Shown here piece by piece: positions 47,392-57,106 of a stretch of DNA of 64,000 nucleotides. Both the position numbers and the translations under genes were made by a program. This DNA is from CAZEER01 sp964586315 (GTDB lineage Bacteria > Fidelibacterota > Marinisomatia > Marinisomatales > UBA1611): NCBI GenBank assembly GCA_964586315.1, contig CAZPHE010000004.1:1-64000 (forward strand), given 5' to 3'. Within the stretch, counting starts at the first letter, position 1; the number at the start of each line of letters is the position of its first letter. The notes under the pieces were generated by a model. The model did not search any database, was not told the DNA's origin, and worked only from the letters and a program-made list of their open reading frames with translations.

Positions 47392-48366
47392 CTATTTTAC
47401 AATAGTCCAAGTTTTAGGTATTAAATCTTTAGTATCATGATGCGAATATGAATCACCAAGCCAAATTTTTGGCGCAATTACAACCTTTTTGGGGTTTTGA
47501 TTTAACCAAGCTGCCCACCAACTAAAACTACTATTAGAAATTATATTATGATCACAATTTGCCATGAGCATAAGATCAGTTATATCATCATGATTTTTAG
47601 AGAAGTACGTATTATCATCATTTAAATTATTTTCACACCATTCAATATCTTTATTTGTATCAGAAAAAACCAAAAAGACAGAATTAATAAAATATGATTT
47701 TGCTTTTTCAAAATATCTTATATCCAATAACGGATGATAAAGATTCATAGTTGGTTGAAATATACCTAATCTATGATCAGTATATTTTTTTTTTGATGGA
47801 ACATAGTCTCCTCTACGAATATGTAACGCTACAATGGATTTTTGAAAAGATTGACTTTTTAATTTATTTAAATATTTTTCACAATAATTAATTATGTTTT
47901 GATTCTTTGGTTTTATTTCATTAAGCAGTTCTTGCCTTATATCTATAAAATATTTCTCATTTTGGAAAAATCCGTTTAAATCAAATCTATTATGTTTTTT
48001 AAAAACAACATTATTAAAAATAAACCAATCTTTTTCTACATATTCTACTTTATCAATTATATCCAAATAATATTTATCAACAAAGGTACAATTTAATTTG
48101 AATTCTTTTATTCTATTGTATTCACTGTTGGGCAATATCAATGGAACATTATTCTTCATTGAATAAGACTTAGCAATTGCATATTGAAAAAGTTGGTTCC
48201 CTAACCTACCATTTATACCAATTTTTGAAACAGTAACAAAAGATTTGAATTGTGGATGTAACTCTAAATATATCTTATAAATTATTTTCCTTATTATATC
48301 GAAAAAATAACGACTAACTTTTAAAATATACTTTACAAACTTTTTAATTTTTGCCAATAATAACAA
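47392..48366 (-). CDS. GT11 alpha-1,2-fucosyltransferase-like
   Basis: 324 residues. GT11 motifs: GINGRLGNQLFQYA (50-63), LHIRRGDY (181-188) with the donor-binding arginines, and NSSFSWWAAWLN near 280. Members transfer fucose or a similar GDP-sugar in alpha-1,2 linkage. About 40 basic, hydrophobic residues precede the domain, unusual for bacterial GT11 and possibly a membrane anchor. It overlaps the upstream GT2 gene by 23 bases. Confidence 0.88.
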   Translation of the reverse strand: MLLLAKIKKFVKYILKVSRYFFDIIRKIIYKIYLELHPQFKSFVTVSKIGINGRLGNQLFQYAIAKSYSMKNNVPLILPNSEYNRIKEFKLNCTFVDKYYLDIIDKVEYVEKDWFIFNNVVFKKHNRFDLNGFFQNEKYFIDIRQELLNEIKPKNQNIINYCEKYLNKLKSQSFQKSIVALHIRRGDYVPSKKKYTDHRLGIFQPTMNLYHPLLDIRYFEKAKSYFINSVFLVFSDTNKDIEWCENNLNDDNTYFSKNHDDITDLMLMANCDHNIISNSSFSWWAAWLNQNPKKVVIAPKIWLGDSYSHHDTKDLIPKTWTIVK

Positions 48367-49291
48367 ATCGTCTCTTAATTTTTTTAAATATCTTATTTAG
48401 GCTATTTTGTATGAAAGCAAAAGAGTAGGTAATAATAAAATATATCTTAAGCGAATATAGTTTATATCGAATTAAAGCATTAATTATTTGCCTACTGATG
48501 TAATCCAGTTTACTTTTATTAGAAATATTTATTAACCCAAAATAATGATTACTAACGTTCTTATTAAATTCAATTAGTTTATGATATCTGTGAGGCTTTG
48601 GTTTATGAGGGATTTGATCATATCCTTTATGAAAGAGCAATTGACTAATAAATCCAATTCTTCCTTTGATTAATGAATAAAATAGAAACCAAATATCATT
48701 TCCATCCATAATATCAGTAGATTTAATAATTAATGGATATTTTTCAGCATGGTCTTTACGCATAATACCATGAAAAAAATTTGCTTTTTGAGTTTCCCAA
48801 ATATCTGCCCATAAAAATGGCATACATCTATACAGTCTATTATCACTCTCAACAATATTTTCCCAATTTTTTTTATAGGTTTGGTTAACTATACCATTTG
48901 AATTTATGTTATCATAATTACAAAATGATATCGAAAGGGAAGAGTCATCAATTAATTTTTGAACTAAAATTTCAATAAAACTGGGTTCATATTTATCATC
49001 TTCACTAGCCCAAAAGAAATAATCTCCTTTAGCTTTTCGTAATACAAAATGATGGTTTGGAATAAGACCTAGATTGACTTTTTGCCGGAAATATTTGATA
49101 TAATCATTCTTTATTTGAAATTTTTTTACTATTTTTTTTATTTCAAATATTGGTGAACAATCATCAGAAACTATTATCTCTTTATTTGGATAAGTTTGAG
49201 TTACTAAACTATGCAAAACTACTTCTAATTGTTTAGGTCTTGAGAAAACTGGTAACCCAATTGAAACCAATGGTTTTGAATTAGTTGTCAA
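48344..49291 (-). CDS. GT2 glycosyltransferase
   Basis: 315 residues with a TTG start. LVSIGLPVFSRPKQLEVVL (8-26), IVSDDCSPI (40-48), YFFWASEDDKYEPSF (metal site near 91-105) and MDGNDIWFLFYSL near 192. The C-terminal 60 residues are basic with amphipathic helices. It is followed by the fucosyltransferase, which starts within its last codons. Confidence 0.86.
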   Translation of the reverse strand: MTTNSKPLVSIGLPVFSRPKQLEVVLHSLVTQTYPNKEIIVSDDCSPIFEIKKIVKKFQIKNDYIKYFRQKVNLGLIPNHHFVLRKAKGDYFFWASEDDKYEPSFIEILVQKLIDDSSLSISFCNYDNINSNGIVNQTYKKNWENIVESDNRLYRCMPFLWADIWETQKANFFHGIMRKDHAEKYPLIIKSTDIMDGNDIWFLFYSLIKGRIGFISQLLFHKGYDQIPHKPKPHRYHKLIEFNKNVSNHYFGLINISNKSKLDYISRQIINALIRYKLYSLKIYFIITYSFAFIQNSLNKIFKKIKRRFVIIGKN

Positions 49292-49339
49292 ATTATTAGA
49301 TAGGATTTACTTGTTACAAAAAGATTTTCTTTCTTATTA

Positions 49340-50101
49340 TTATGAGTTTAATTCAAAAAGTAAAGTTTTTGCAAATCTCACTCTTCTTTTTTTGGGTATA
49401 TTTTGCATTGGTAATTCTCCAACTCGTCCTTTTATCTTAGTTAAGTAATCACTTTTCATTATTAATTTAAACGACATATCGCTCATGTTATTTAAAAATG
49501 ATTTTTCATTTCTAAATCTAACTGGTATGTAATTATTATAGTAAATCTGGCTACTATAATAATCATCAAAATCACCACCAAGAAAATCATCAAAAAGTAT
49601 ATACTTGGGTTTTATATCTTTAATTAGTTTTAATAAAACATCATCATTATTAAGATATTGGATTGCACTATTTGAATAAAATAATTCATACGTTTCATTC
49701 GTAATTACATTGGAAGAGTATTGGATTGGTTGGTCAACATGAAATTTAGAATGGGTATAATAATTATTGATTAGTTGGTTCTCAATTATTCTATATTTTT
49801 TAAGACTGATATTTGGTATGCATTGTTTAAGATAGTACCATGTCCATCCATTAGAGCCTCCAAAATCAATTACAGATTCAGGGTTTAATACACTAAATAA
49901 CATTGGCAAGGAAGACGGTCTAGGTGGGATTGCTTCATTACCAAATTTTTTAATTTCGATTAAATAGTCATCCAATTGTTTTATAATACTTTTAAGCCAC
50001 TTATCACTTTTAAACCCCTCACCAGTTTTTTTCGCATCTGACCAAGTTCTATATACACCGTCCCATATGAGATCTGGTTTTTTGTGAAGATTATTTTCCA
50101 T
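49340..50101 (-). CDS. Putative methyltransferase of the TIGR04325 type
   Basis: 253 residues. It starts with WDGVYRTWSDAKKTGEGF (14-31) and has a SAM-like loop VIDFGGSNGWTWYYLKQC near 75-92, the pattern of the TIGR04325 family often seen in O-antigen and capsule loci. IKPKYILFDDFLGGDF near 150 would be the fourth-strand region. Its substrate is unknown. Gaps of 62 and 48 bases separate it from neighbours. Confidence 0.75.
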   Translation of the reverse strand: MENNLHKKPDLIWDGVYRTWSDAKKTGEGFKSDKWLKSIIKQLDDYLIEIKKFGNEAIPPRPSSLPMLFSVLNPESVIDFGGSNGWTWYYLKQCIPNISLKKYRIIENQLINNYYTHSKFHVDQPIQYSSNVITNETYELFYSNSAIQYLNNDDVLLKLIKDIKPKYILFDDFLGGDFDDYYSSQIYYNNYIPVRFRNEKSFLNNMSDMSFKLIMKSDYLTKIKGRVGELPMQNIPKKRRVRFAKTLLFELNS

Positions 50102-50163
50102 AGAATTTTTTCATGGCATTAACTTATTTATCATTTAATTCAATTATACGTTTGGCTTAGAAA

Positions 50164-51093
50164 TCAACGATGATTAAGTAGTGCAATTGTTTCATTGATG
50201 CCAGAGTCAATATCATCATAAAAATTAAAACCTTCCTTTTCAAATAATACTTTTGATACAGTATATGAGAGTTGATTCATTATTTCAGAATCTACAAACT
50301 GGCAATTTAAATTTGGGCATGTCTTTTTTATTGTATCCACTATTTCACCTACAGTATAGTTTGATGAAAGAACATTATATATTTTATTATTGAATAAATT
50401 TTTATCTAATATAAATCTAACAGCTCTAATTGCATCATTTATTCCAAGGTATGGTCTCTTTTGATCTAATGCAGTGCTCCAAATTGTTAACGGCTTATCC
50501 ATTACTGCTTGCCAACAGAATTTATTTACTGCAGTATGAAATCTCATACCAATGGATGTTCCAAAAATTGTTCCTAAACGGCAAATAACAAATTTCAAAT
50601 TTTTGTTTTTACTTAACGACTTTATCATCTGTTCAGACTTTAGTTTATACTCCGCATATGGACTTTGGGGTTTTAAATTTTTGCTTGAGCAATGTTCATC
50701 AACTAAATCTTTTTGAACACCATATACACTGGTTGTAGAAGGGAAAAATAACTTTGATCCATTTTCTATACATGCATCAACTATTATTTTTGTACCTTTA
50801 TAATTAACTTTTTCTACTTCATCCCTATTACGAAAACTTGACACAGCATCAGTAATTGCTGCTAAATGAATAACTACATCCACATCTCTTGTAATATCAA
50901 AAATAGACTCATCTAAAATATCCTTTTTAAAAAATCGAAAATTTACTTTTTTAGGCAAGTTAAAGAGACTAGCATATCTCTGAGTTGCTAGATTATCAAC
51001 AATACGTACTTCATTAAACTCCCTAGGTTTAATACTGTGAATTAATTTAGATCCTATATGCCCTAAACCACCTGTAATAAGAATAGTACTCAT
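50164..51093 (-). CDS. NAD-dependent nucleotide-sugar epimerase/dehydratase
   Basis: 309 residues, extended SDR. ITGGLGHIGSKL (5-16), FFPSTTSVYG (about 113-122), catalytic YAEYK (about 146-150) and the substrate-domain RLGTIFGTS. It begins like the SDR at 51116 and the N-terminal SDR of the triple fusion (STHVVFEG there). The exact reaction is unknown. Confidence 0.85.
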   Translation of the reverse strand: MSTILITGGLGHIGSKLIHSIKPREFNEVRIVDNLATQRYASLFNLPKKVNFRFFKKDILDESIFDITRDVDVVIHLAAITDAVSSFRNRDEVEKVNYKGTKIIVDACIENGSKLFFPSTTSVYGVQKDLVDEHCSSKNLKPQSPYAEYKLKSEQMIKSLSKNKNLKFVICRLGTIFGTSIGMRFHTAVNKFCWQAVMDKPLTIWSTALDQKRPYLGINDAIRAVRFILDKNLFNNKIYNVLSSNYTVGEIVDTIKKTCPNLNCQFVDSEIMNQLSYTVSKVLFEKEGFNFYDDIDSGINETIALLNHR

Positions 51094-51115
51094 ATTTTAA
51101 TCGGATGATTTTTTT

Positions 51116-52084
51116 TCATTTTAAATATTTGTCTAAACAATCACGAAAATATTCCTCAGTTTTTAATAAACCTTCGTCTAAATCAATTTTTGGAATCCAA
51201 TCTAAAGTATCTTTAATTTTATGATTACTTATAACAGCATCACCAATTTCAATTGCTTCACGTTCTTTTGGCCAGTCAATTAATTCAACATGGCCACCTA
51301 ATAATTTGCTAGTTTTTTCCGCTATATCTATTACAGTAATATGGTCATCACTCACAACAAAAAAAGTGTTTCCGTTTGCCTTATTAGATAATGCTGCTTC
51401 AATTAAAGCTTCTACAGCATCATCTACATAAAGGATATTTCTATATTGAGTACCCGGTTTATAAACAGTTATGGCTTTATTTTGTAAAGCAAGACCTATA
51501 AAATAATTATTGAAAGTAAATTCTGGACTATGAATTGCTGCTCTTGGACCATAAATATTGGATAATCTTAAAGATGAGGCCCTAATTCCATATGTTTTAG
51601 CATATAATAAAACATATTTTTCAGAAACAGTTTTATTAGCTGAATATATATCTGTTGGGAATTCTGGATGAAGCTCATCTGCAGGTTGATAAACTAGTGG
51701 TCCCAATTGGGTAGTAGTACCAATATGTAAAAATGATATATCTGATTTAAGTTCTTTAATAGCCTCCAATAAATTTAAAACCCCACGACTATTTACATCC
51801 ATATTAATCCATGGCTCTCGCATAGAATAAGGATGAGACGTGGTAGCAGCACAATTAATTATAATATCTTTATTTTTAACAATTTTTAATAATTGTTCGT
51901 AATTACTTATATCACCTTCAATTAATTCTATATAATTCTCAAAAGATTTTATATTAAATACATTACTACCAGAATTTGGATCCAAATTATCATATATTGT
52001 GACCTGCATTCCAAGCTCAAGGCATTTTTTTGCAAGATTACTGCCAATAAAACCTAATCCACCCGTTATTAAGATTGATTTCAT
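51116..52084 (-). CDS. NAD-dependent nucleotide-sugar epimerase/decarboxylase-like SDR
   Basis: 322 residues. ITGGLGFIGSNLAKKC (5-20), CAATTSHPYSMREPW near 84 (the cofactor/substrate loop), YSANK (about 149-153) and SNIYGPRAAIHSP. The pattern resembles dTDP-glucose 4,6-dehydratase or UDP-glucose 4-epimerase relatives. It is followed 22 bases later by another SDR gene, so two such steps may act on one sugar. Confidence 0.85.
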   Translation of the reverse strand: MKSILITGGLGFIGSNLAKKCLELGMQVTIYDNLDPNSGSNVFNIKSFENYIELIEGDISNYEQLLKIVKNKDIIINCAATTSHPYSMREPWINMDVNSRGVLNLLEAIKELKSDISFLHIGTTTQLGPLVYQPADELHPEFPTDIYSANKTVSEKYVLLYAKTYGIRASSLRLSNIYGPRAAIHSPEFTFNNYFIGLALQNKAITVYKPGTQYRNILYVDDAVEALIEAALSNKANGNTFFVVSDDHITVIDIAEKTSKLLGGHVELIDWPKEREAIEIGDAVISNHKIKDTLDWIPKIDLDEGLLKTEEYFRDCLDKYLK

Positions 52085-52091
52085 AAAATTT

Positions 52092-52715
52092 TCAAGATCG
52101 TTTTTGTGTAAAAAATCTGATCATAGGATCTCTAGAACCCTTCCAAAGGAATTTTTCATGTTCTAGCTCATCAAAATTTAATCTGTTTAGAATAGCTTGT
52201 ATTTTTTTTATTGTATAACAATTTTTGTGAAATTGTCCATCACCATTCTGACTACCAAAAATTGAAGCTAAAATATATCCCCAACGGTTCTTCATGTTAT
52301 AGGTATATGTACCAAACCAATGATTTTGGGATATTGCTTCATCATCATTCCTATAAAAATCTTTCCAGTGGTCATCTGCTTCTAACCATATTTTCACTAT
52401 TTCTTCAAAATTTGTAGTTGAAAAAATAAATTTACCTTTTGGTTTTAATACCCTCTTGATTTCGTAAAAAAATTTTGATTCTTCTTCAAAAGAAAGATGT
52501 TCTATCATTGCTTCACAAAGTATTTCATCAACACTATTATCATCTAGTGGGAGATTAAATATATTCCAATTATATATTTTTATATCATCGCTAAATGTTT
52601 TATAAGGATATCTTTCTTTAAGTATTTCAATACTATCCATATCAATATTGAGATACCCATCCTTTGGTCTTCCTCCACATCCAATATTAATTTTCATAGC
52701 TTTTTTAACTTTCAT
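52092..52715 (-). CDS. SAM-dependent methyltransferase
   Basis: 207 residues. The class I domain begins at once: MKINIGCGGRPKDGYLNID (7-25), IYNWNIFNLPLDDNSVDEIL (second/third strand), MIEHLSFEE, RVLKPKGKFIF. The start may be the ATG at 52715 or the one at 52697, six codons later, which is closer to the first strand. This family occurs in O-antigen loci; the acceptor is unknown. Confidence 0.83.
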   Translation of the reverse strand: MKVKKAMKINIGCGGRPKDGYLNIDMDSIEILKERYPYKTFSDDIKIYNWNIFNLPLDDNSVDEILCEAMIEHLSFEEESKFFYEIKRVLKPKGKFIFSTTNFEEIVKIWLEADDHWKDFYRNDDEAISQNHWFGTYTYNMKNRWGYILASIFGSQNGDGQFHKNCYTIKKIQAILNRLNFDELEHEKFLWKGSRDPMIRFFTQKRS

Positions 52716-52739
52716 ATATAAAGAATTACATTTTGGTTT

Positions 52740-53729
52740 TTAATAACTATTAAACATTGTTTGAATACCTTTATCCAATGTTGTTATGTCCTTTAGAAAA
52801 CCTTCTTGTTTTAAAGTAAAAATATCTGCAATAAAATCTCTAAACTCTATTTTTAATAAATAAGCTGGAGGTTCAGTGTATTTTACTTTTACTGGTACCC
52901 CGTTTATTTCATTATTTATTTTAGAGATAAGGTTAAAAGCATCTTTTATTGAAGTCCCATAACCACTACCTAAAATAAAGTGTTTACCATTCAAAACATC
53001 TAATTTTATTGGAGCTTTAACAAGAGTCTTAATGACATCGTCAATATATATATAATCTCTAATATATTTACCACTGCCATATATAGTAATATCCTCACCA
53101 TTAATTGCTTTTTTAACCATTAAGTTTAAAATCCCCCTATCACGACTACTATGATTAGATCCAGGTCCATATACATTTGTCAATCTAAATGATACACCCT
53201 TCACCCATTTTTTATTAATGTAAAATTTTAGATAATTTTCTGCTTGCAGTTTATGAAAATCATAAGTAGTAATCGGTTTATCCAAAACAGATTCATTTAC
53301 AGGCAATTTATTTATCATTCCACATTGTGTAGCAGTACCAGGAAAAATAATTATCGGGCATCTTTTTATTTTTCTACAAGATTCTAAAATCAATTGTAAT
53401 GGTTTTACATTAGCTTCAAAATCAGACATAGGATCTTTTTCAGCTTCATAAATACTTGTTTGTGATGCAAGGTGATAAATAATGTCAACATCACTAGTAC
53501 ATTTTCTAATTAGCTTATAATCTTGATAATTAGCTTTAATAAATTCTATCTCTGCTGCATTTGAAGTATTGTTGATTATATCAATATTTCTTGATAAACA
53601 AATAATTTTACATTGAAAATTATTAAGTTTATCTAAAAGGTGAGACCCAATAAAACCAGATACCCCAGTAATTAATATTCGCTTATTGAGGAAAAAACCA
53701 GATAAACTTTCATTAATTAGGTTTTTCAA
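52740..53729 (-). CDS. NAD-dependent nucleotide-sugar epimerase/dehydratase
   Basis: 329 residues with a TTG start. About 18 residues precede the Rossmann motif ITGVSGFIGSHL. FPGTATQCG near 130, catalytic YDFHK (near 150) and RLTNVYGPGSN follow. It overlaps the end of the aminotransferase gene by 17 bases, so it probably acts with it and with the C-methyltransferase before that on one sugar. Confidence 0.84.
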   Translation of the reverse strand: MKNLINESLSGFFLNKRILITGVSGFIGSHLLDKLNNFQCKIICLSRNIDIINNTSNAAEIEFIKANYQDYKLIRKCTSDVDIIYHLASQTSIYEAEKDPMSDFEANVKPLQLILESCRKIKRCPIIIFPGTATQCGMINKLPVNESVLDKPITTYDFHKLQAENYLKFYINKKWVKGVSFRLTNVYGPGSNHSSRDRGILNLMVKKAINGEDITIYGSGKYIRDYIYIDDVIKTLVKAPIKLDVLNGKHFILGSGYGTSIKDAFNLISKINNEINGVPVKVKYTEPPAYLLKIEFRDFIADIFTLKQEGFLKDITTLDKGIQTMFNSY

Positions 53730-54819
53730 AATAATATTTATTTAAATTATTAATAACATGATTTATTTCACTATCATTTAATTCCGGGTATATGGGTAAA
53801 GACAAAATACGATTTGAAAGAGTCTCCGTTATGGGCAGTGAAATCTTACCAACAATATCTGTGAAAAATTTTTGTTTGTGGATAGGTACTGGGTATTGAA
53901 TCGAAGTGATAATGCCTTTTAATTCAAGATATTTTTTTAATCTTTGACGGTCCTCAACCAGTATAACATATAGATGATAAACATGGGATATATATTTACG
54001 ATTAGAAGGAGTTGATATTGGTAAATCTTTTAATCCCTTATTGTAAATTTCTGCGAGCTTTTGTCTTAGTGTAGTATTTTGATCTAAGATTTTTAATTTT
54101 TCACGCAAAACTGCTGCTTGAATTTCATCAAGCCGACTATTCCACCCTTCTTCTGAACTTATATATCTTTCTTCCCATCCATATTGACGTAATAACATTA
54201 ATTTCTTATTCAGCTTTGAGTCATTTGTTATAATTGCGCCTCCATCACCTAATGCACCTAAATTCTTTGTAGGGTAGAAGCTATAACAACCCATATCACC
54301 AAATAAACCAACTTTTACCCCTTTATAAACGGCACCATGTGCCTGCGAACAGTCTTCAATCACTTTTATATTATTTTTACGTGCAATTTTTAATATTTTA
54401 TCCATTGCACAAGGTTGTCCATAAATATGGACTGGTATTATTGCCTTTGTCTTTGATGTAATCGCATTTTCAATTAAATACGGATCCATAGTAAAATGAT
54501 TGGATTCTATATCAATAAACTTTGGTTTTGCACCTGCTAGGATAATCGATGTTGCCGTTGCCGTTGCTGAAAATGAAACTGTAATAACTTCATCACCTGG
54601 TCCAATCTTTAAAGCTCTCAATGCCATATGAATTGCATCAGTACCACTCCCCACACCTATAGTATACTTTACTCGATTATATTTAGAAAACTCTTCTTCA
54701 AATTTTTTTACCTCTTCCCCTAAAATATATGATCCACTTTCTAAAACTCGGATAATTGCAGAATTAATTTCATCTCTTTGAGCTAGATACTGCCTTTTTG
54801 GATTTGCACTTTCTATCAA
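53713..54819 (-). CDS. DegT/DnrJ-type sugar aminotransferase (QdtB/FdtB/DesV-like)
   Basis: 368 residues. GVGSGTDAIHMALRAL (55-70), EDCSQAHGA (155-163), PLP lysine in YSFYPTKNLGALGDGG (K185). The GTDAI and FYPTKNLGALGDGG segments are those of dTDP-3-amino-3,6-dideoxyhexose-type transaminases; a 4-amino product cannot be excluded. The start is TTG in a TTGA overlap with the stop of the C-methyltransferase. Gene order C-methyltransferase, aminotransferase, SDR suggests a C-methylated amino-deoxy sugar. Confidence 0.87.
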   Translation of the reverse strand: MIESANPKRQYLAQRDEINSAIIRVLESGSYILGEEVKKFEEEFSKYNRVKYTIGVGSGTDAIHMALRALKIGPGDEVITVSFSATATATSIILAGAKPKFIDIESNHFTMDPYLIENAITSKTKAIIPVHIYGQPCAMDKILKIARKNNIKVIEDCSQAHGAVYKGVKVGLFGDMGCYSFYPTKNLGALGDGGAIITNDSKLNKKLMLLRQYGWEERYISSEEGWNSRLDEIQAAVLREKLKILDQNTTLRQKLAEIYNKGLKDLPISTPSNRKYISHVYHLYVILVEDRQRLKKYLELKGIITSIQYPVPIHKQKFFTDIVGKISLPITETLSNRILSLPIYPELNDSEINHVINNLNKYYFEKPN

Positions 54820-56036
54820 GAAGTCACCATTATCTTAGGAACATAGGATATCCATTTACCGCCTTGTGCAACAAATTCAATTTCCTTTGCTTCAATTTCT
54901 TTTTGATGATTATAGGCAAATAATAAGGCATAATCTGGAAAATTAGTTTTGAATTTTGATTGGGTAATAATTGGAATATGACCACCCGGACTAAATTTTC
55001 CATGCTTAATAGGTGTAGTATCATAGATACAGTCTAATTGATCATTAGTAATTCCACAATAATTAATGATTGTAGTACTTTTTGATGTCGCAGCATAGCC
55101 CGATATTCTCTTTCCTTCAGATTTTATTTTATCTAAAAGATTTAATAATTCTGACCTGTGTTTTTCACAATTATTTTTAAATATTCCAAATGTCTCAGGA
55201 TATGTGAGTCCTAAATTCCTCTCATATTGCAGTTTTAGGTTAACTTTATTACTAACTGACATCTGACCTTTATTAGAAATTATATATCTCATAGATCCAC
55301 CATGTGTTTCTTGATATTCTATATCAACAAGCTCCATATCAAATTGATCAAATAGATATTGTATTGAATGTAAAGAAAAAATAAATGTATGCTCATCATA
55401 AATCTGATCATAAGTGGTTTTTGTTATAACATCTCCAAGATAAGGATCTTCAAAAATGACAACTCCATCTTTTTTTAATATGAGTTTTATACCTTCAATA
55501 ATTGATTTAATATATGGTATATGACACATTACATTAGCTCCTATTAAAACATCGGCTTTACCATATTTATTTACTATTTTTTCTGCTAAAGATTTTTCAA
55601 AAAAATCAACAATGGTATTTATACCTTTTCCCATAGCAATTTTTGCAACATTAGATGATGGTTCAATTCCTAAATGGCGAATCCCTTTATCTGCAAAATT
55701 TTGGAGCATTATACCATCATTACTACCTAACTCAATGACTAAAGGGTCGGTCTTTTTTATTAGAAAATCATTTATTACAACATTTGCAAATTTTTGAAAG
55801 TGAAGTTTCATGAAATTAGATGTCCCTGAGTAAAAAGGATAGTTCCCATTAAACATTTTTTCGCGCTCTGGTTGATTTACAAGTTGAAACATGTAACAAT
55901 TAGCACAAAAAGCCACTTCCATTTCAAAAAAATACTCATCTTTAAATTGTTCTTTTGATAAAAAACCATTAGCAATAGGCATGGGTCCAAAAGACATGAA
56001 TGGATTAATCTCTTTTGAGCAAACATTACAATTCAT
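54816..56036 (-). CDS. Sugar C-methyltransferase (TylC3/NovU type)
   Basis: About 406 residues. Zinc-binding CNVC and CANC pairs (near 3-6 and 44-47), SAM loop VIELGSNDG near 103-111, YDEHTFIFS near 215, and THGGSMRYI near 243, then the C-terminal phosphodiester-like domain with GYAATSKSTTIINY. It methylates a carbon next to a keto group of a nucleotide sugar. It has the same architecture as the C-terminal half of the triple fusion at 44805. I prefer the ATG at 56036 over that at 56045 because the CxxC begins at once. Confidence 0.9.
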   Translation of the reverse strand: MNCNVCSKEINPFMSFGPMPIANGFLSKEQFKDEYFFEMEVAFCANCYMFQLVNQPEREKMFNGNYPFYSGTSNFMKLHFQKFANVVINDFLIKKTDPLVIELGSNDGIMLQNFADKGIRHLGIEPSSNVAKIAMGKGINTIVDFFEKSLAEKIVNKYGKADVLIGANVMCHIPYIKSIIEGIKLILKKDGVVIFEDPYLGDVITKTTYDQIYDEHTFIFSLHSIQYLFDQFDMELVDIEYQETHGGSMRYIISNKGQMSVSNKVNLKLQYERNLGLTYPETFGIFKNNCEKHRSELLNLLDKIKSEGKRISGYAATSKSTTIINYCGITNDQLDCIYDTTPIKHGKFSPGGHIPIITQSKFKTNFPDYALLFAYNHQKEIEAKEIEFVAQGGKWISYVPKIMVTS

Positions 56037-56071
56037 AAAAAACATCCAAATTATATAAACCGATTAAACAA

Positions 56072-57106
56072 TTATTTTCTATAGTACAAGTTATACATGA
56101 CATTTCTTGTAATTGAAATAATTATTTTTTTCATAAAATTAATAAGACTTAAAAATTGTATATTGAGTGTGTCATTATAATTATAAGCAAAATTTTTGGC
56201 ATTCATTCTGCATGTAATTACATCTTTTATTAAACTTTTTAATTTTTTTTCATTCACTACATCAATAACCTTTCCATCTCCATCTCTGTAGGAATGAACA
56301 ACTTCACCTTTGAAAACCTTTTCTCTATATTCAATAATCTTCTTTATATAAAATTCAGCTGATGCTTTATCTATATCTCTTCTTGGATTTGATATTTGCT
56401 GATCATGATCTCGTACATGACCCACAATTTTTGGAATAAAATATGATAGATAACCATTTTTATTAAAATTATATGAGAAGGATAAATCAAAATTAAAAAA
56501 TAGAAAGCGTTCACTTACGCCATTTTTCTTTTGTTGCTCCATAAATTTCCCCTCATCAGGAAGTTCTACTTTTACACATTCAGTATACACATTTTTTCTT
56601 ACACAATACGTATGTTCTTGATATAAGTAAAATCTAGCTAACCAAAATGCGAGGTAAGGTTTACCCGATGGAAAATCAACATTAGTAACTGATGAAATAT
56701 TTGTATCAAAATTATTATTAAATTCAATGCCTTTACCATGGACCATGGATATTTCATGATAATTATCTAAAATTTCAACACAATTTTTAAACCATGACTT
56801 ACCGTTGTAGCAATCAGAAATCGGCATCCACATTATATATTTTCCTGACGCATAATCTAAAGCAGCCATAAAACCATCATAAAGATTTAAACCAGGTTTA
56901 ATAAATATCTTTAGCCTTTTTTCTTTCGAATATAATTTAAGTATTTCATGAGTATCATCATTACTTCCTGCATCAACAAGTATTATTTCATAATTCAAAT
57001 AATTTTGTTGAAAAATAGACTCTAGTGTATCTTTAAGATATCTTCCACTATTGAAGCAAGTCGTTAAGACAGATATTTTGGATGAATTTAAATTATTTTT
57101 TTTCAA
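56072..57106 (-). CDS. GT2 glycosyltransferase
   Basis: 344 residues with a TTG start. ISVLTTCFNSGRYLKDTL (11-28), ILVDAGSNDDTHE (43-55), and YIMWMPISDCYNG near 91-103 in the metal-site position. In the next loop WLARFYLYQEHTYCVRK resembles WcaA-type transferases. It overlaps the end of hddC by 14 bases and so starts the transferase part after the heptose genes. Confidence 0.85.
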   Translation of the reverse strand: MKKNNLNSSKISVLTTCFNSGRYLKDTLESIFQQNYLNYEIILVDAGSNDDTHEILKLYSKEKRLKIFIKPGLNLYDGFMAALDYASGKYIMWMPISDCYNGKSWFKNCVEILDNYHEISMVHGKGIEFNNNFDTNISSVTNVDFPSGKPYLAFWLARFYLYQEHTYCVRKNVYTECVKVELPDEGKFMEQQKKNGVSERFLFFNFDLSFSYNFNKNGYLSYFIPKIVGHVRDHDQQISNPRRDIDKASAEFYIKKIIEYREKVFKGEVVHSYRDGDGKVIDVVNEKKLKSLIKDVITCRMNAKNFAYNYNDTLNIQFLSLINFMKKIIISITRNVMYNLYYRK

